NCBI GenBank assembly: GCA_963743285.1
Contig: CAVUPF010000002.1
Location: 62,001-126,000 of the forward strand
DNA: 64,000 bases
Source of the DNA: CAVUPF01 sp963743285
Lineage (GTDB): Bacteria > Actinomycetota > Thermoleophilia > Solirubrobacterales > 70-9
Direction: 5' to 3'
Positions 8,078-16,428 of the stretch are shown in pieces. The notes beneath the pieces were generated by a model, which was not told the origin of the DNA, ran no database searches, and worked only from the letters and a program-made list of their open reading frames with translations. The position numbers and the translations under genes are program-made. Position 1 is the stretch's first letter. Every line of letters begins with the position of its first letter.

Positions 8078-9694
8078 TGACTGAGGCTGCCACAGACACC
8101 AGTGCCGAGGCCGTGAGCGACGGCGCGATCCGTGTGCGCCGGGCGCTGATCTCGGTCTCCGACAAGACCGGCGTCGCCGACTTCGCCAAGAGCCTGGCGG
8201 GCCTCGGCGTCGAGATCCTCTCTACCGGCGGCACCGCCGCGGCCCTACGGGAGGCGGGGCTGGAGGTGACCGACGTCTCGGAGTTCACCGGCCAGGAGGA
8301 GATCCTCGGCGGCCGGGTAAAGACGCTGCACCCGCGCCTTCACGCGGCGCTGCTGGCCCGCCGCGACGACTCCGAGCACATGGCGACGCTGGAGCGCGAG
8401 GAAATCGAGCCGATCGACCTGGTCTGCGTAAACCTCTATCCCTTCGAGCAAACCGTCGCCGGGCACGAGGTGGCGCCGGAGGTCGCGATCGAGAACATCG
8501 ACATCGGTGGCCCGACGATGATCCGTGCCGCGGCGAAGAACCACCAGGGCGTCGCCGTGATCGTCAAGCCTGAGTCCTACGACGCGGTCTGCGCCGAGCT
8601 GGAGGAGGCGGGCGGTGAGATCTCCGCCTCGACCCGGCACTGGCTCGCCAACGAGGCGTTCGCCCAGACGGCGCGCTATGACGCGGCGATCAGCCGCTGG
8701 TTCTCGGCCGAGTACGAGGACTTCCCCGAGCACCTCGCGATCAGCTACGAGAAGGTGCTCGACCTCTCCTACGGCGAGAACCCGCACCAGCGCGCGGCTC
8801 TCTACTCCGAGGCCGGCATCCGCAGCCACGTCCTCTCGCGCGTCTCGAAGCTGCACGGGCGAGCGCTCTCCTTCAACAACGTGCTCGACCTCGACTCGGC
8901 GCGGCGCCTTCTCGAGGACTTCGAGGAGCCCGCCTGTGTGATCGTCAAGCACAACAACCCTTGCGGGGTAGCGATCGGCAACGCTGCCCTGGAGGCCTAC
9001 GAGAAGGCGCTCGCCTGCGACCCGACGTCGGCCTACGGCGGCGTGATCGCGATCAATCGGCCGATCGGGGTGGCGCTGGCCGAGGCCCTGCACGAGAACT
9101 TCGTCGAGGTTTTGATCGCGCCCGACTACGAGGACGGGGCGCTCGACGTGCTGCAGCGCAAGGAGGCGATCCGCATCCTCTGCGGCGAGGAGCGCCGGGT
9201 GCCCGACCCGGCCGAGCGCGACGCCAAACGAGTGCTCGGCGGACTGTTGATCCAGGATCGCGACGGCGACCCCGAGCCGCGCGAGCTGATGGAGGTGGTG
9301 ACAGAGACGCAGCCCAGTGAGGAGCAGTGGCGCGACATGCTCTTCGCCTGGATCGTGGTCCGCCACGTCCGCTCCAACGCGATCGTGATCGCCAAGGGTG
9401 GCGCGACGCTGGGGATCGGCGCCGGCCAGATGAGCCGGGTCGACTCGGTCCGCCTCGCGGTTGAGAAGTGTCGGAACGCGCGCGGAGAGGAGGCCGACGG
9501 CCTCCTCTCTGGCTCGGCAGCTCGCCTCTGACGCCTTCTTCCCCTTCGCCGACGGCCCCCAGGCGGCGATCGAGGCCGGCGCCAGCTCGGTGATCGAGCC
9601 CGGCGGCTCCAAACGGGATGGGGAGGTCATCGCAGCCTGCGACGCGGCCGGGGTGGCAATGGTCTTCACCAAGCACCGCCACTTCCGGCACTAG
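8077..9694 (+). CDS. purH: Bifunctional AICAR formyltransferase/IMP cyclohydrolase, frameshifted near the C-terminus
   Basis: PurH performs the last two steps to IMP. The N-terminal MGS-like cyclohydrolase domain (STGGTAAALREAG, GGRVKTLHPRLHA) and the AICAR transformylase domain (KHNNPCGVAIG, GIGAGQMSRVDS) are clear. The main frame hits a TGA at 9529-9531 after 'GLLSGSAARL'. The expected ending (LASDAFFPFADG ... VFTKHRHFRH) continues in the +1-shifted frame to a TAG at 9692-9694. The shift maps to about 9515-9522, where one base appears extra. Since the rest is perfectly conserved and the enzyme is normally essential for purine autotrophy, a sequence error is the first explanation; a real truncation would remove about 55 residues of the transformylase active site. 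Confidence 0.93.
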
Positions 9695-9747
9695 CGCCCC
9701 CTCAAGCTGGGTCAAAACCGGGCGACCCCAGCGAAGCCGAACAGACT

Positions 9748-10833
9748 TCAGCGGGCGAAGCCCAGCCTTGGCGGAAGGTCGAAACGCTGAAAAGACCCCG
9801 CCAGGCGCTGCCTATCCATCGGTTGCTCCGGAAAGCGTATGTAGGCATCTGGGTCCTCGGCTCCGATCGTGCGAACGATGAAAGCTGTCACGTCGCTGAT
9901 CAGGTCACCCCGCAGGCTGAGCACGTTCAGCGCAAACGGAAGATAGGCGCCGACATCTTCATCCCAGGCATAGAAGGCGAGGGCCGGCTGTGCGTTTGCC
10001 TCTGTCAGCTGAGTCCGCCAGCGCCAGGCACCTGACAGCGAGAACTCCCGCGCCCAAGTGGCGATCGTCTCGCGAGGCGTATACCAGGTGCTTAGCGGAG
10101 GCATGGCGAAGGTCGCGTCCTCGACAAGCAAAGCCGTGAAGGAATCGACATCGCAGTCTTCCCAAGCTTTGACGTAGCGCTCGATCAGCTCACGCAGGCC
10201 GTCGTCGCCTAGGGCTCGCAGGCTCGCCTGCTGGGACTGTTCGGGTATGCGCCGCTCGACGCTCAAGCGGGCTCGCTGAAGTGAGCTGTTGACAGAGGGG
10301 ACGCTGGTTTGGAGCATCGCAGAAGCCTCCCGGGCGCTGAAGCCCAGCACCTCGCGCAGCAGCAGGACGGCCCGTTGGCCTGGAGCTAGATGCTGTAGCG
10401 CTGCAACGAATGCCAACTCAATCGCCTCGCTCTGCTCGTAGCTCGCATCAGGCGTCGCGTGGCTAGAAGTGAGTCCCATGGATCCATCCGGATAGGGCTC
10501 AAGCCAAGCCGACTCGGCGATCGGCGCCCCTGGCGGGGTGCGAGGCTCAGCCGCGGGGCCGAAATCATGAGGAAGAACTCGCTTTCCGCGCCTCGCCAGC
10601 TCCGTCAGACACACGTTTGTCGCGATTCTGTAAAGCCAGGACCTCGCCGATTGGGCGTCCCGAAGGCCGGCGGCGCCCCTCCAGGCCCGCAGCAGCGTTT
10701 CCTGAAGGGCGTCGTCGGCGTCATGCACCGAGCCGAGCATCCGGTAGCAGTGCGCATGGAGCTCGGCTCGGTGCGGATCGATCAGATCCGCGAAGTCGCG
10801 GCCTGCAGGGACCATCGGCTCAGGTCGACTCAA
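9748..10833 (-). CDS. RNA polymerase sigma factor, ECF type with C-terminal SnoaL-like domain
   Basis: This 361-residue protein has sigma region 2 at about 14-84 (HCYRMLGSVHDADDALQETLLRAWR), region 4 at about 140-195 (LREVLGFSAREASAMLQTSVPSVNSSLQRAR, an HTH), and a SnoaL/NTF2-like tail at about 215-330 (RYVKAWEDCDVDSFTALL). This architecture is that of the SigG/TIGR02960-like family, in which the tail may tune activity in place of an anti-sigma factor. No anti-sigma gene is adjacent. The start overlaps the 3' end of the VOC gene by 14 bases, so both are in one transcript. The target regulon is unknown. Confidence 0.93.
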   Translation of the reverse strand: MSRPEPMVPAGRDFADLIDPHRAELHAHCYRMLGSVHDADDALQETLLRAWRGAAGLRDAQSARSWLYRIATNVCLTELARRGKRVLPHDFGPAAEPRTPPGAPIAESAWLEPYPDGSMGLTSSHATPDASYEQSEAIELAFVAALQHLAPGQRAVLLLREVLGFSAREASAMLQTSVPSVNSSLQRARLSVERRIPEQSQQASLRALGDDGLRELIERYVKAWEDCDVDSFTALLVEDATFAMPPLSTWYTPRETIATWAREFSLSGAWRWRTQLTEANAQPALAFYAWDEDVGAYLPFALNVLSLRGDLISDVTAFIVRTIGAEDPDAYIRFPEQPMDRQRLAGSFQRFDLPPRLGFAR

Positions 10834-11209
10834 CCACTAGTAGGGAGTGGCCGCTGGGATCGCGGAACCAGAACATCGGGGGGACCGGGGCTCCCATCCG
10901 CGATACCTCGGCGTCGACGTCGACCCCTTGTGCCTTGAAGTCGGCGTGCGTCGCCTCGATGTCGTCTGTCGTCAACGTGATGCCCGTCTGCATGGGCGCT
11001 GCATCTTGCCCGGGCGGTGGGGGAGCTAGAGCAATTCCGGTGCTCCCTTCCGGCGGGTAGACCTCTACCCAGCGGTATTTCCCTCCGAACGGTATGTCGG
11101 TGCGCTTCTCGAAGCCGATCGATTCGTAGAACTCGATCGCGCGGTCCTGGTCGAGAGTTGGGATGGCAACGAGGCTGACCTCCTTGATCCCGGTTGTCGT
11201 CGTCGTCAT
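10820..11209 (-). CDS. VOC-family (glyoxalase/bleomycin-resistance) protein
   Basis: This 129-residue vicinal-oxygen-chelate fold protein has paired beta-alpha-beta-beta-beta modules: IPTLDQDRAIEFYES at the front, and a FWFRDPSGHSLLVVEST closing strand with the metal-site-like pattern before it. Such small VOC proteins are common partners of SnoaL-tailed sigma factors and may bind or modify a small electrophile; the substrate is unknown. It is the first gene of a two-gene operon with the sigma factor (14-base overlap). Confidence 0.88.
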   Translation of the reverse strand: MTTTTTGIKEVSLVAIPTLDQDRAIEFYESIGFEKRTDIPFGGKYRWVEVYPPEGSTGIALAPPPPGQDAAPMQTGITLTTDDIEATHADFKAQGVDVDAEVSRMGAPVPPMFWFRDPSGHSLLVVEST

Positions 11210-11492
11210 GTCATGGCCTCCTCGGCTCAGAGTTGTAGTTCCACCGGATAAGACCGGCCCGCGATCAAAAACTATTCGGATGCCAGGTCCTCGTAGGTCT
11301 TTTGATTAATCGGGTGCGGCCTGGCTCCCGCCAGGGCCGCGTACACCGCCGATCGCGAGAACCCGGTTCCTCTAACCGAGTTGCGCAATGCGGACGATTT
11401 GGGCTTAAAACTGGCACCCAGTTGGCCCCCGCTCTCTGGCCCCTGGCTCTCAGTTGCGAGCCGTTTTTGGCTTGGCCATTGGGTTTGAGTGA
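11210..11492. other. Gene-free stretch before the first island boundary
   Basis: No convincing gene is seen. It holds the presumed promoter region of the VOC-sigma operon and ends at the first tRNA-Lys 3'-end duplicate. A short GC-rich run with GGCACCCAGTTGG precedes the boundary. Confidence 0.5.
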
Positions 11493-11533
11493 TGCCCCGC
11501 CGGGACTCGAACCCGGGCCGCGCGGCTTAAAAG
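11493..11533. repeat. attachment-site repeat 1 (tRNA-Lys 3' fragment)
   Basis: This is a copy of the 3' end of tRNA-Lys, from the discriminator base through the T-arm to the anticodon-loop side (ending CTTAAAAG on the plus strand). It differs from copies 2 and 3 by one missing C in the acceptor stem. It lacks the 5' half and cannot be a working tRNA. Confidence 0.85.
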
Positions 11534-11690
11534 TTGATCAGATGCTGGTCTCCAGGCTGCTCCTGTGCTTAGCCCCGATCCACCGATCCGGTCGGCCGTT
11601 TCCGTCCGGTCCGAAAAGAAGAATGACCTCCTGAGCAGGGAAGAAGCGACCGTATCGGGCGGCCGCGTCCTGCGTTAGGAGGTCACCTTC

Positions 11691-12120
11691 ATGGTGCAGG
11701 ATGACGGGCCGGCCGGACTGGACGGCGTGCAGGTCAGCTTCGACGACGAGCGGGCGGTCTCAAACGGCGGCGTAGCGCTGGTCGCGACGCTCGCGCAGCG
11801 GCTCGGACTCGAGGCCCTGGCCGGCGAGCTGGTGCGGCTCGGGCGCGAGCGGCCGGGTGCCGCCAACGCCGGCCGCAAGGTGATGGCGCTGATCTACGCG
11901 ATGGCGCTCGGCGCCGACTCGATCGATGACGCCGACCTGCTGCGCGCTGGGCGCACCAACCGGCTACTCGGCGGCTGGGTCCCGGCCCCCTCGACGCTGG
12001 GCACGTTCCTGCGCGCCTTCACCTTCGGCCACGTCCGCCAGCTCGACAAGCTGCTCGGCGAGGCGCTGGAGCGGGCCTGGAGGGCCGGCGCGGGCCCGGG
12101 CGAGGGCAGGTTGGTGATCG
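11691..12120 (+). pseudogene. Truncated IS1380-family transposase
   Basis: The first about 143 residues match the N-terminal part of IS1380-type DDE transposases (DDERAVSNGGVALVATLA, IDDADLLRAG, PSTLGTFLRAFTFGHVRQLD). The reading breaks at 'GRLVID', exactly where the catalytic 'DVDSF' should follow. The remaining frame to 12293 is unrelated, so the catalytic core is deleted and the protein cannot transpose. An AGGAGG ribosome site (11677-11682) precedes the ATG and is the right arm of a 9-base inverted repeat, TGACCTCCT (11624-11632)/AGGAGGTCA (11677-11685). Confidence 0.85.
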
Positions 12121-12127
12121 ACCGAAT

Positions 12128-12337
12128 CGCTTCACCGAGGCACTGCCGCGGGAGGAGGCCTGGAACAGCACCTGCGAGATCTGTGAGCGAGCCGTGCATC
12201 TACACGAGGGACCGCAGGCCGCCCGCCACTACCAGTTCGTGGCGCGGGGCATCGCGGAGGCGCTGGTGGCGCTACCTAGGCCAAACGAGTTAGCGATCTC
12301 GGGCGATCTCAAGGCCGCTGGGAACCCGTTCCTCTAG
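12128..12337 (+). pseudogene. Orphan coding fragment joined to the transposase remnant
   Basis: Immediately after the transposase breakpoint a different frame stays open for about 70 codons to a TAG at 12335-12337. It has protein-like composition (EEAWNSTCEICERAVHLHEG, then HYQFVARGIAEAL) and a Cys-x-x-Cys. It has no start and no family I recognise. It is probably the 3' end of a gene brought next to the transposase by the same deletion. Confidence 0.4.
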
Positions 12338-12932
12338 TTCGACATCTTCCTTTCCTTTAGTGGTCAGCAGGCGTGATCTTGCCGAATCGCTCACGCGCGC
12401 CTACGCGCGTGAAGCGTCGTGTGCTTGCGCGGATCCCCTCAATCTGTCCGCTTTCCCGATTCAGCGAGCTAACCCCGCGCTTCGCGCTTCAGATGCAATT
12501 ACAAGGACCTAATTCCCTGTGGCTACATTCTGCGGCTACATCCCTGCTCTGTCCGTACATCCTGTGAGCCACTCCGTCAAGCAACCCAAATGCTCAGACC
12601 GATTCGGCTCTATTTGATCGAGCGTCCTGGCCAGATCCACTGGTATCTCGTTCACAAGGAGGTAAATGCGCTCTCCCCCTTCGAGTCGATCAGAGCCTAA
12701 TTTCCTGCGCCGCTCGAGCTCATCAAGGATTTCCTCGCCGCGCTCGTCCAAAGTCTGGTAGTGAATTTACTCCGCTCATGTGGGCAAGGCTACTGGCTGG
12801 GGTCGCCCCCTGGCAGCCATTCTGAGCGCCTGGACTGCGGGTTAGCCTGTAAATCCCTTGACTTGTTCATGCGGAAAACCGGCGCATGGCCCGGATAAAC
12901 GGGCTCAATCACTCAGTCGCGGTCGATTGAAC
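12338..12932. other. Gene-poor island DNA
   Basis: No confident gene is seen. A minus-strand frame at 12536-12751 (TTG start, 71 codons; LDELERRRKLGSDRLEGGERIYLLVNE) has plausible residue usage and could be a small gene or a remnant. It has no ribosome site or known family. Confidence 0.3.
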
Positions 12933-12938
12933 TAGAGT
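12933..12938 (+). promoter_or_regulatory. -10 box for the IPT/PASTA gene
   Basis: TAGAGT ends 6 bases before the ATG at 12945, the same leaderless geometry as at purC, thiE and the ATPase operon. Confidence 0.45.
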
Positions 12939-12944
12939 CGGGAC

Positions 12945-13985
12945 ATGGAGGTCTCGTCCAAGCTTTCCCACGCCCCTATCCGGCTCGCCTACCTCGCCGC
13001 TGCCGCAGTAGGAGCTTTTATGCTCTTCCCGGCCGCGAGCGTCCAGGCGGCAACAGTAACCGTCGGCAGCCCACTCACCCAGTCGTTCGATTCTTTGGAA
13101 CTCGAAATTTCTGGAACCTTCGTGAACTTTTCACTGCCCGAGGCGGGCGCGAACGCCACGTCGCCGATCAGCGGAGCGATATTGCGCTGGAGAGTTCTCG
13201 ACGCCACCGGCGGGCCGTTCGAGCTTCGTGTATTGAAGCCGGATGGCGGCGGTACTTACACTCCTGTCGGCACGAGCGCACCGGAGAGCCCCACCGCCCT
13301 GACGACCCAGACCTTCACCGCCAGCCTGCCCATCCAGGCGGGGGACACGATTGCGCTCTACAACACAAATGCAAGTGACAGGCTCGGTTGGTTTAGTTCG
13401 CTCGCTGGAGCTGGCTTCTATGCCTGGGTGCCACCCTTGGCCGAAAACACCGCACGTGCCCCCAATTTCACCGTTTCCGGCTCCGAGTTAGCCTTCAATG
13501 CCGACGTTCAACCGCCCCCTGGAATCATCACGATCAGTCCCAACTCAGGTTCGATTTCCGGTGGGACCTCGGTGCTCATCGCCGGCCACGACTTCGAAGG
13601 AGCCACTGCGGTCAAGTTCGGCTCGACGTTGGCCTCTAGCTTCACTGTCAATTCGGAAACCGCCGTCACCGCAGTTGCCCCGCCCAGCGCGACTCCGGGC
13701 CCCGCCGATATCACCCTCACTACAGCTGCTGGCACGACCGCCATCAATGGCGTGGATCGGTTCACCTACACGCCCGCGCCGTCGCCACCCCTAACTGCCT
13801 CCTGCACAGTTCCCAAGCTAACCGGCAAGAGGCTCAAGGTAGCCAAGAAGTTGCTTGGGAAGGCCGAATGCAAGCTCGGCAAGGTGAAGGGCCATAAGAG
13901 CAGGTCGGCGAAGGTCACGAAGCAGAGCGCTAAACCTGGAACCGTGCTGACGGCAGGTAGCAAGGTCAACGTCAAGATCAGCTAG
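12945..13985 (+). CDS. Exported protein with IPT/TIG and C-terminal PASTA-like domains
   Basis: This 346-residue protein starts with a signal peptide (about residues 1-36, ending VQAA). A beta-rich N-terminal domain (about 40-190, LTQSFDSLELEISGTFVNF) is followed by an IPT/TIG Ig-like domain (about 197-275: ISPNSGSISGGTSVLIAGHDFEGATAVKFG). A PASTA-like C-terminus (about 284-346: CTVPKLTGKRLKVAKKLLGKA ... KPGTVLTAGSKVNVKIS) follows. PASTA domains bind peptidoglycan or beta-lactam-like ligands, so cell-wall association is likely, but no enzymatic domain is visible. It lies inside tRNA-Lys island A and has its own leaderless-type promoter. Confidence 0.85.
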   Translation: MEVSSKLSHAPIRLAYLAAAAVGAFMLFPAASVQAATVTVGSPLTQSFDSLELEISGTFVNFSLPEAGANATSPISGAILRWRVLDATGGPFELRVLKPDGGGTYTPVGTSAPESPTALTTQTFTASLPIQAGDTIALYNTNASDRLGWFSSLAGAGFYAWVPPLAENTARAPNFTVSGSELAFNADVQPPPGIITISPNSGSISGGTSVLIAGHDFEGATAVKFGSTLASSFTVNSETAVTAVAPPSATPGPADITLTTAAGTTAINGVDRFTYTPAPSPPLTASCTVPKLTGKRLKVAKKLLGKAECKLGKVKGHKSRSAKVTKQSAKPGTVLTAGSKVNVKIS

Positions 13986-14167
13986 CAAACAGATCCGAGA
14001 GTTCCGCCCTGAGGTGCTGAGGCGCTCGCATCGCTCGGCGTGCAGGCGTGTCGGTGGGGTTCTGAAAGTGATGCCCGAGTTCGCCGAGGGGCGGTGTACG
14101 CGATCCGAAGGGGCACAGCTTGACGATGTTGCACCAGCGCCTATGCAGGAGGTTTTCCGGGAAGCTA

Positions 14168-14196
14168 TTGACGGACATTTGCCACCTAGCTATGTA
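14168..14196 (+). promoter_or_regulatory. Sigma-70-type promoter of the alpha/beta hydrolase gene
   Basis: TTGACG (14168-14173) and TATGTA (14191-14196) are separated by exactly 17 bases, close to the housekeeping consensus. The predicted transcript start lies a few bases before the ATG at 14209. This is the clearest two-box promoter in the window. Confidence 0.7.
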
Positions 14197-14208
14197 GAGT
14201 AACTAACC

Positions 14209-15042
14209 ATGAACTCAACTCCTATGACTCCAGTCCAGAACACCACCTACCTCACTCGTACTGCAGGGCGGATCGGCTACGACGTAGCTGGCGGCGGTCC
14301 CTTGGTTGTGCTCGTGCCTGGCATGGGTGACCTGCGAGCCGCTTACCGTTTTCTCGCCCCTGCTCTGCGGGACTCGGGCTACCGGGTCGCCTGCACCGAC
14401 CTGCGCGGGCACGGCGACAGCGACACGACATTCAACTCCTATGGCGATGTCGAGACCGCGGGAGACCTGCTCGCTCTGATCGAGGAGCTCGGTGGCCCTG
14501 CGGTCGTCGTCGGCAACTCGATGGGAGCGGGTGCCGCCGTGCTCGCCGCCGCCCAGAAGCCAGACCTCGTAAGCGGCCTGGTGCTCGTCGGGCCGTGGGT
14601 TCGCAACGGCGAGATGAGCGTGCTCCAGCGCATCCTGCTGCGGGTTGGGATGGCGCGTCCGTGGGCTGCGAGCGCATGGAAGTCCTACATGCCGAAGCTG
14701 TACGCCGGGCAGCAGCCCGCCGACTTCGCTGACTACCGCGAGCAGGTGGTGGCGAGCCTTCGCCGGCCGGGATACGCGAAGGCGTTCTCACTCACGACGC
14801 GCACCGACTACGCGCCCGCCGAGGCGCGCCTGGCGGACGTTTCGGCACCCGCAGTGGTCGTGATGGGCGATCAGGACCCCGGCTGGCCGGACCCGCGGGC
14901 CGAGGCCGACTGGATCGGACAAGCTCTGGGCGCTGAGATCGTGATGGTGCCCGAAGCCGGGCACTACCCCCAGTCACAGCGACCTGACCTCACCACCGAA
15001 GCCGTCCTGCGTTTCCTGGCGATGGTGAATGGCCGTGGCTAG
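14209..15042 (+). CDS. Alpha/beta hydrolase
   Basis: This 277-residue alpha/beta-hydrolase-fold enzyme has the nucleophile elbow GNSMG (Ser104), an acid in MGDQDP (Asp221/223) and a catalytic His252 in EAGHYPQ. An oxyanion strand LVPGMGDLRAAYR lies near residue 40. There is no signal peptide, so it acts in the cytosol. The substrate is unknown; the family includes esterases, haloperoxidase-like enzymes and epoxide hydrolases. Its last 14 bases overlap the start of a decayed tetR gene that was probably its regulator. A strong TTGACG/TATGTA promoter drives it. Confidence 0.92.
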   Translation: MNSTPMTPVQNTTYLTRTAGRIGYDVAGGGPLVVLVPGMGDLRAAYRFLAPALRDSGYRVACTDLRGHGDSDTTFNSYGDVETAGDLLALIEELGGPAVVVGNSMGAGAAVLAAAQKPDLVSGLVLVGPWVRNGEMSVLQRILLRVGMARPWAASAWKSYMPKLYAGQQPADFADYREQVVASLRRPGYAKAFSLTTRTDYAPAEARLADVSAPAVVVMGDQDPGWPDPRAEADWIGQALGAEIVMVPEAGHYPQSQRPDLTTEAVLRFLAMVNGRG

Positions 15043-15628
15043 GGCGGGCCTCACCGAGTCCCGAGTGGTCGATGAGGCCGAGCGGCTCGCCGACGAGGTC
15101 GGACGCTCGAGACTGACACTCGCTGCCCTCGCTGAGCGCCTGGGCGTGCGGCAGCCGTCGCTTTACAAGCACATCGACGGCATGAACGGCCTGCAACGCA
15201 GCCTCGCGGTCGAGCCAAGAAAGAGTTGGCGTACGTCCTAGCTCGCGCCGCAGTCGGCCGCGAGCGAGGCGACGCCATCGCGTCTATCTCACACGCCTAC
15301 CGGGAATGGGCGCTCGAGCATCCGGGCCGCTACGCGGCCGCGCAAAAATGCCCCCACCCCAGGAAACGCCGACGATGAGGCCGCAAGCCAGGCCGTCGTG
15401 CAGATCGTCATCGACGTCCTCGTCGGCTATGAACTGCGCGACGACGACGCCATCGACGCAACCCGCAGTCTGCGCTCAGCACTGCACGGCTTCGTCACCC
15501 TCGAGACCGGCGGTGGCTTCGGACTCCCGGTAGACATAGACCGCAGTTTCGATCGACTCGTCCGTGGGGTCGTGACAGCTCTATCCAGTTGGACCGAGGA
15601 ACCGGCGACGACGGCGAGCCGAACATGA
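15029..15628 (+). pseudogene. TetR-family regulator with two frameshifts
   Basis: The N-terminal HTH is intact (TLAALAERLGVRQPSLYKHIDGMNGLQR) but the frame runs into a TAG at 15239-15241. The next part (KKELAYVLARAAVGRERGDAIASI ... YREWALEHPGRYAAAQ) lies in another frame from about 15213. The WHG-type C-terminal part (VQIVIDVLVGYELRDDD, then HGFVTLETGGGFGLPVDIDRSF) is in a third frame after a run of five A at about 15348-15352, where four are expected. Joined, the pieces make a normal TetR protein of about 195 residues. Both shifts are single-base, so sequence error or recent decay are equally possible. Confidence 0.8.
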
Positions 15629-15674
15629 CCACCAGCACTAGGACCGACATCACGTCGCTCTTAGCGATGGCACC

Positions 15675-15985
15675 GTGGTCGGAGCGCCACGTCGCTTGCT
15701 GCGCCTGGAGGGCGCCCCCTCCTAGCCGGGTCGCTCGTCGCCTACACGACCACCCACCAGGCCTGGTGGCTCGTACCACTCACGCTCCTGCTCCCCGACC
15801 TGTTCGCGGTGGGCTACCTCGGCGGCACTCGCCTCGGAGCACACCTATACAACCTCGTCCACATCACTCCGCTCACCCCGGTGCTGGTCGCCCTCGGGTG
15901 GTGGCAACACACACCCCTGGCGACCGCACTCGGCCTGGTCTGGCTCGCCCACATCGGCATGGACGCTCTAGAACTAGGCAAATAA
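15675..15985 (+). pseudogene. DUF4260 membrane protein, frameshifted
   Basis: From about 15719 the frame reads LLAGSLVAYTTTHQAWWLVP, then LLLPDLFAVGYLGGTRLGAHLYNLVH and LVWLAHIGMDALELGK. These match the three to four membrane helices and the PDLxxxGYL / YNLxH signatures of DUF4260. The expected N-terminus (RLLRLEGA) is in a different frame just upstream. A run of five C at 15715-15719 appears to lack one base. DUF4260 genes commonly sit next to TetR genes of this type, which fits here. The function of the family is unknown. Confidence 0.7.
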
Positions 15986-16428
15986 CTTGTTGCTTGGTGC
16001 CCAAATATGGTGCCCACGGAACTCAGCTGACCGGATCGACATCGTCTGGTGCTGTCGCATTCCCCGCTAGAATGCGCTTGCCGTCAAATGCCCCCGCCGG
16101 GACTCGAACCCGGGCCGCGCGGCTTAAAAGTTGTGCCAAGGCGGGGCTCTACGCCTCCTCTGTGCTTAGACAGGCACGCCCGGTTGCGCTCAGGGACCGC
16201 CAGGTGGGGGGCGACGTTGGACACGTCAATCCCGTCGGCTGTGCGCTGGTGGCTGATCACATCTCGGTAGGGCCACGCTAGTTCCTCACCCAGGTGGCAG
16301 GGGTTGCCCGTGCGACCGGACTTGTCCGGTCGGCAACGTTAGTTGTGGCAAGCGACGATCGCTATGCACCAGATGGGTACCTGATCATCGAGCCAACAGT
16401 AGCTCCGGAGAAAAGATTCCTCAGCTGG
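15986..16428. other. Island A/B junction without genes
   Basis: The stretch holds the right arm of island A (a doubled GGTGCCCA motif near 15996-16016), repeat 2 and the left arm of island B. No gene is supported. The arm resembles the one at 22435-22527. Confidence 0.6.
16089..16130. repeat. attachment-site repeat 2 (tRNA-Lys 3' fragment)
   Basis: This 42-base copy is identical to the 3' end of the tRNA-Lys gene at 22528-22569, again without the 5' half. It marks the boundary between the two tandem islands. Confidence 0.88.

Larger units (their letters stand above)
11493..16130. mobile_element. Genomic island A, bounded by tRNA-Lys 3'-end repeats
   Basis: The segment is flanked by 41-42 base direct repeats of the 3' half of the tRNA-Lys gene found intact at 22528-22601. 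It holds an IS1380 transposase remnant, a secreted IPT/PASTA protein, an alpha/beta hydrolase and decayed tetR and DUF4260 genes. Its GC content and codon use are less extreme than in the purine genes. No integrase is recognisable, so the element is probably a defective integrative element. The left end shares a TGTGCTTAG-containing stretch with the left end of island B (about 11563 and 16160), and the right ends also match. Confidence 0.7.

Noticed and set aside
11493..11533. A second and third tRNA-Lys gene at 11493 and 16089
   Set aside because: Only the 3' half is present; there is no 5' acceptor strand or D-arm, so these are attachment-site duplicates.
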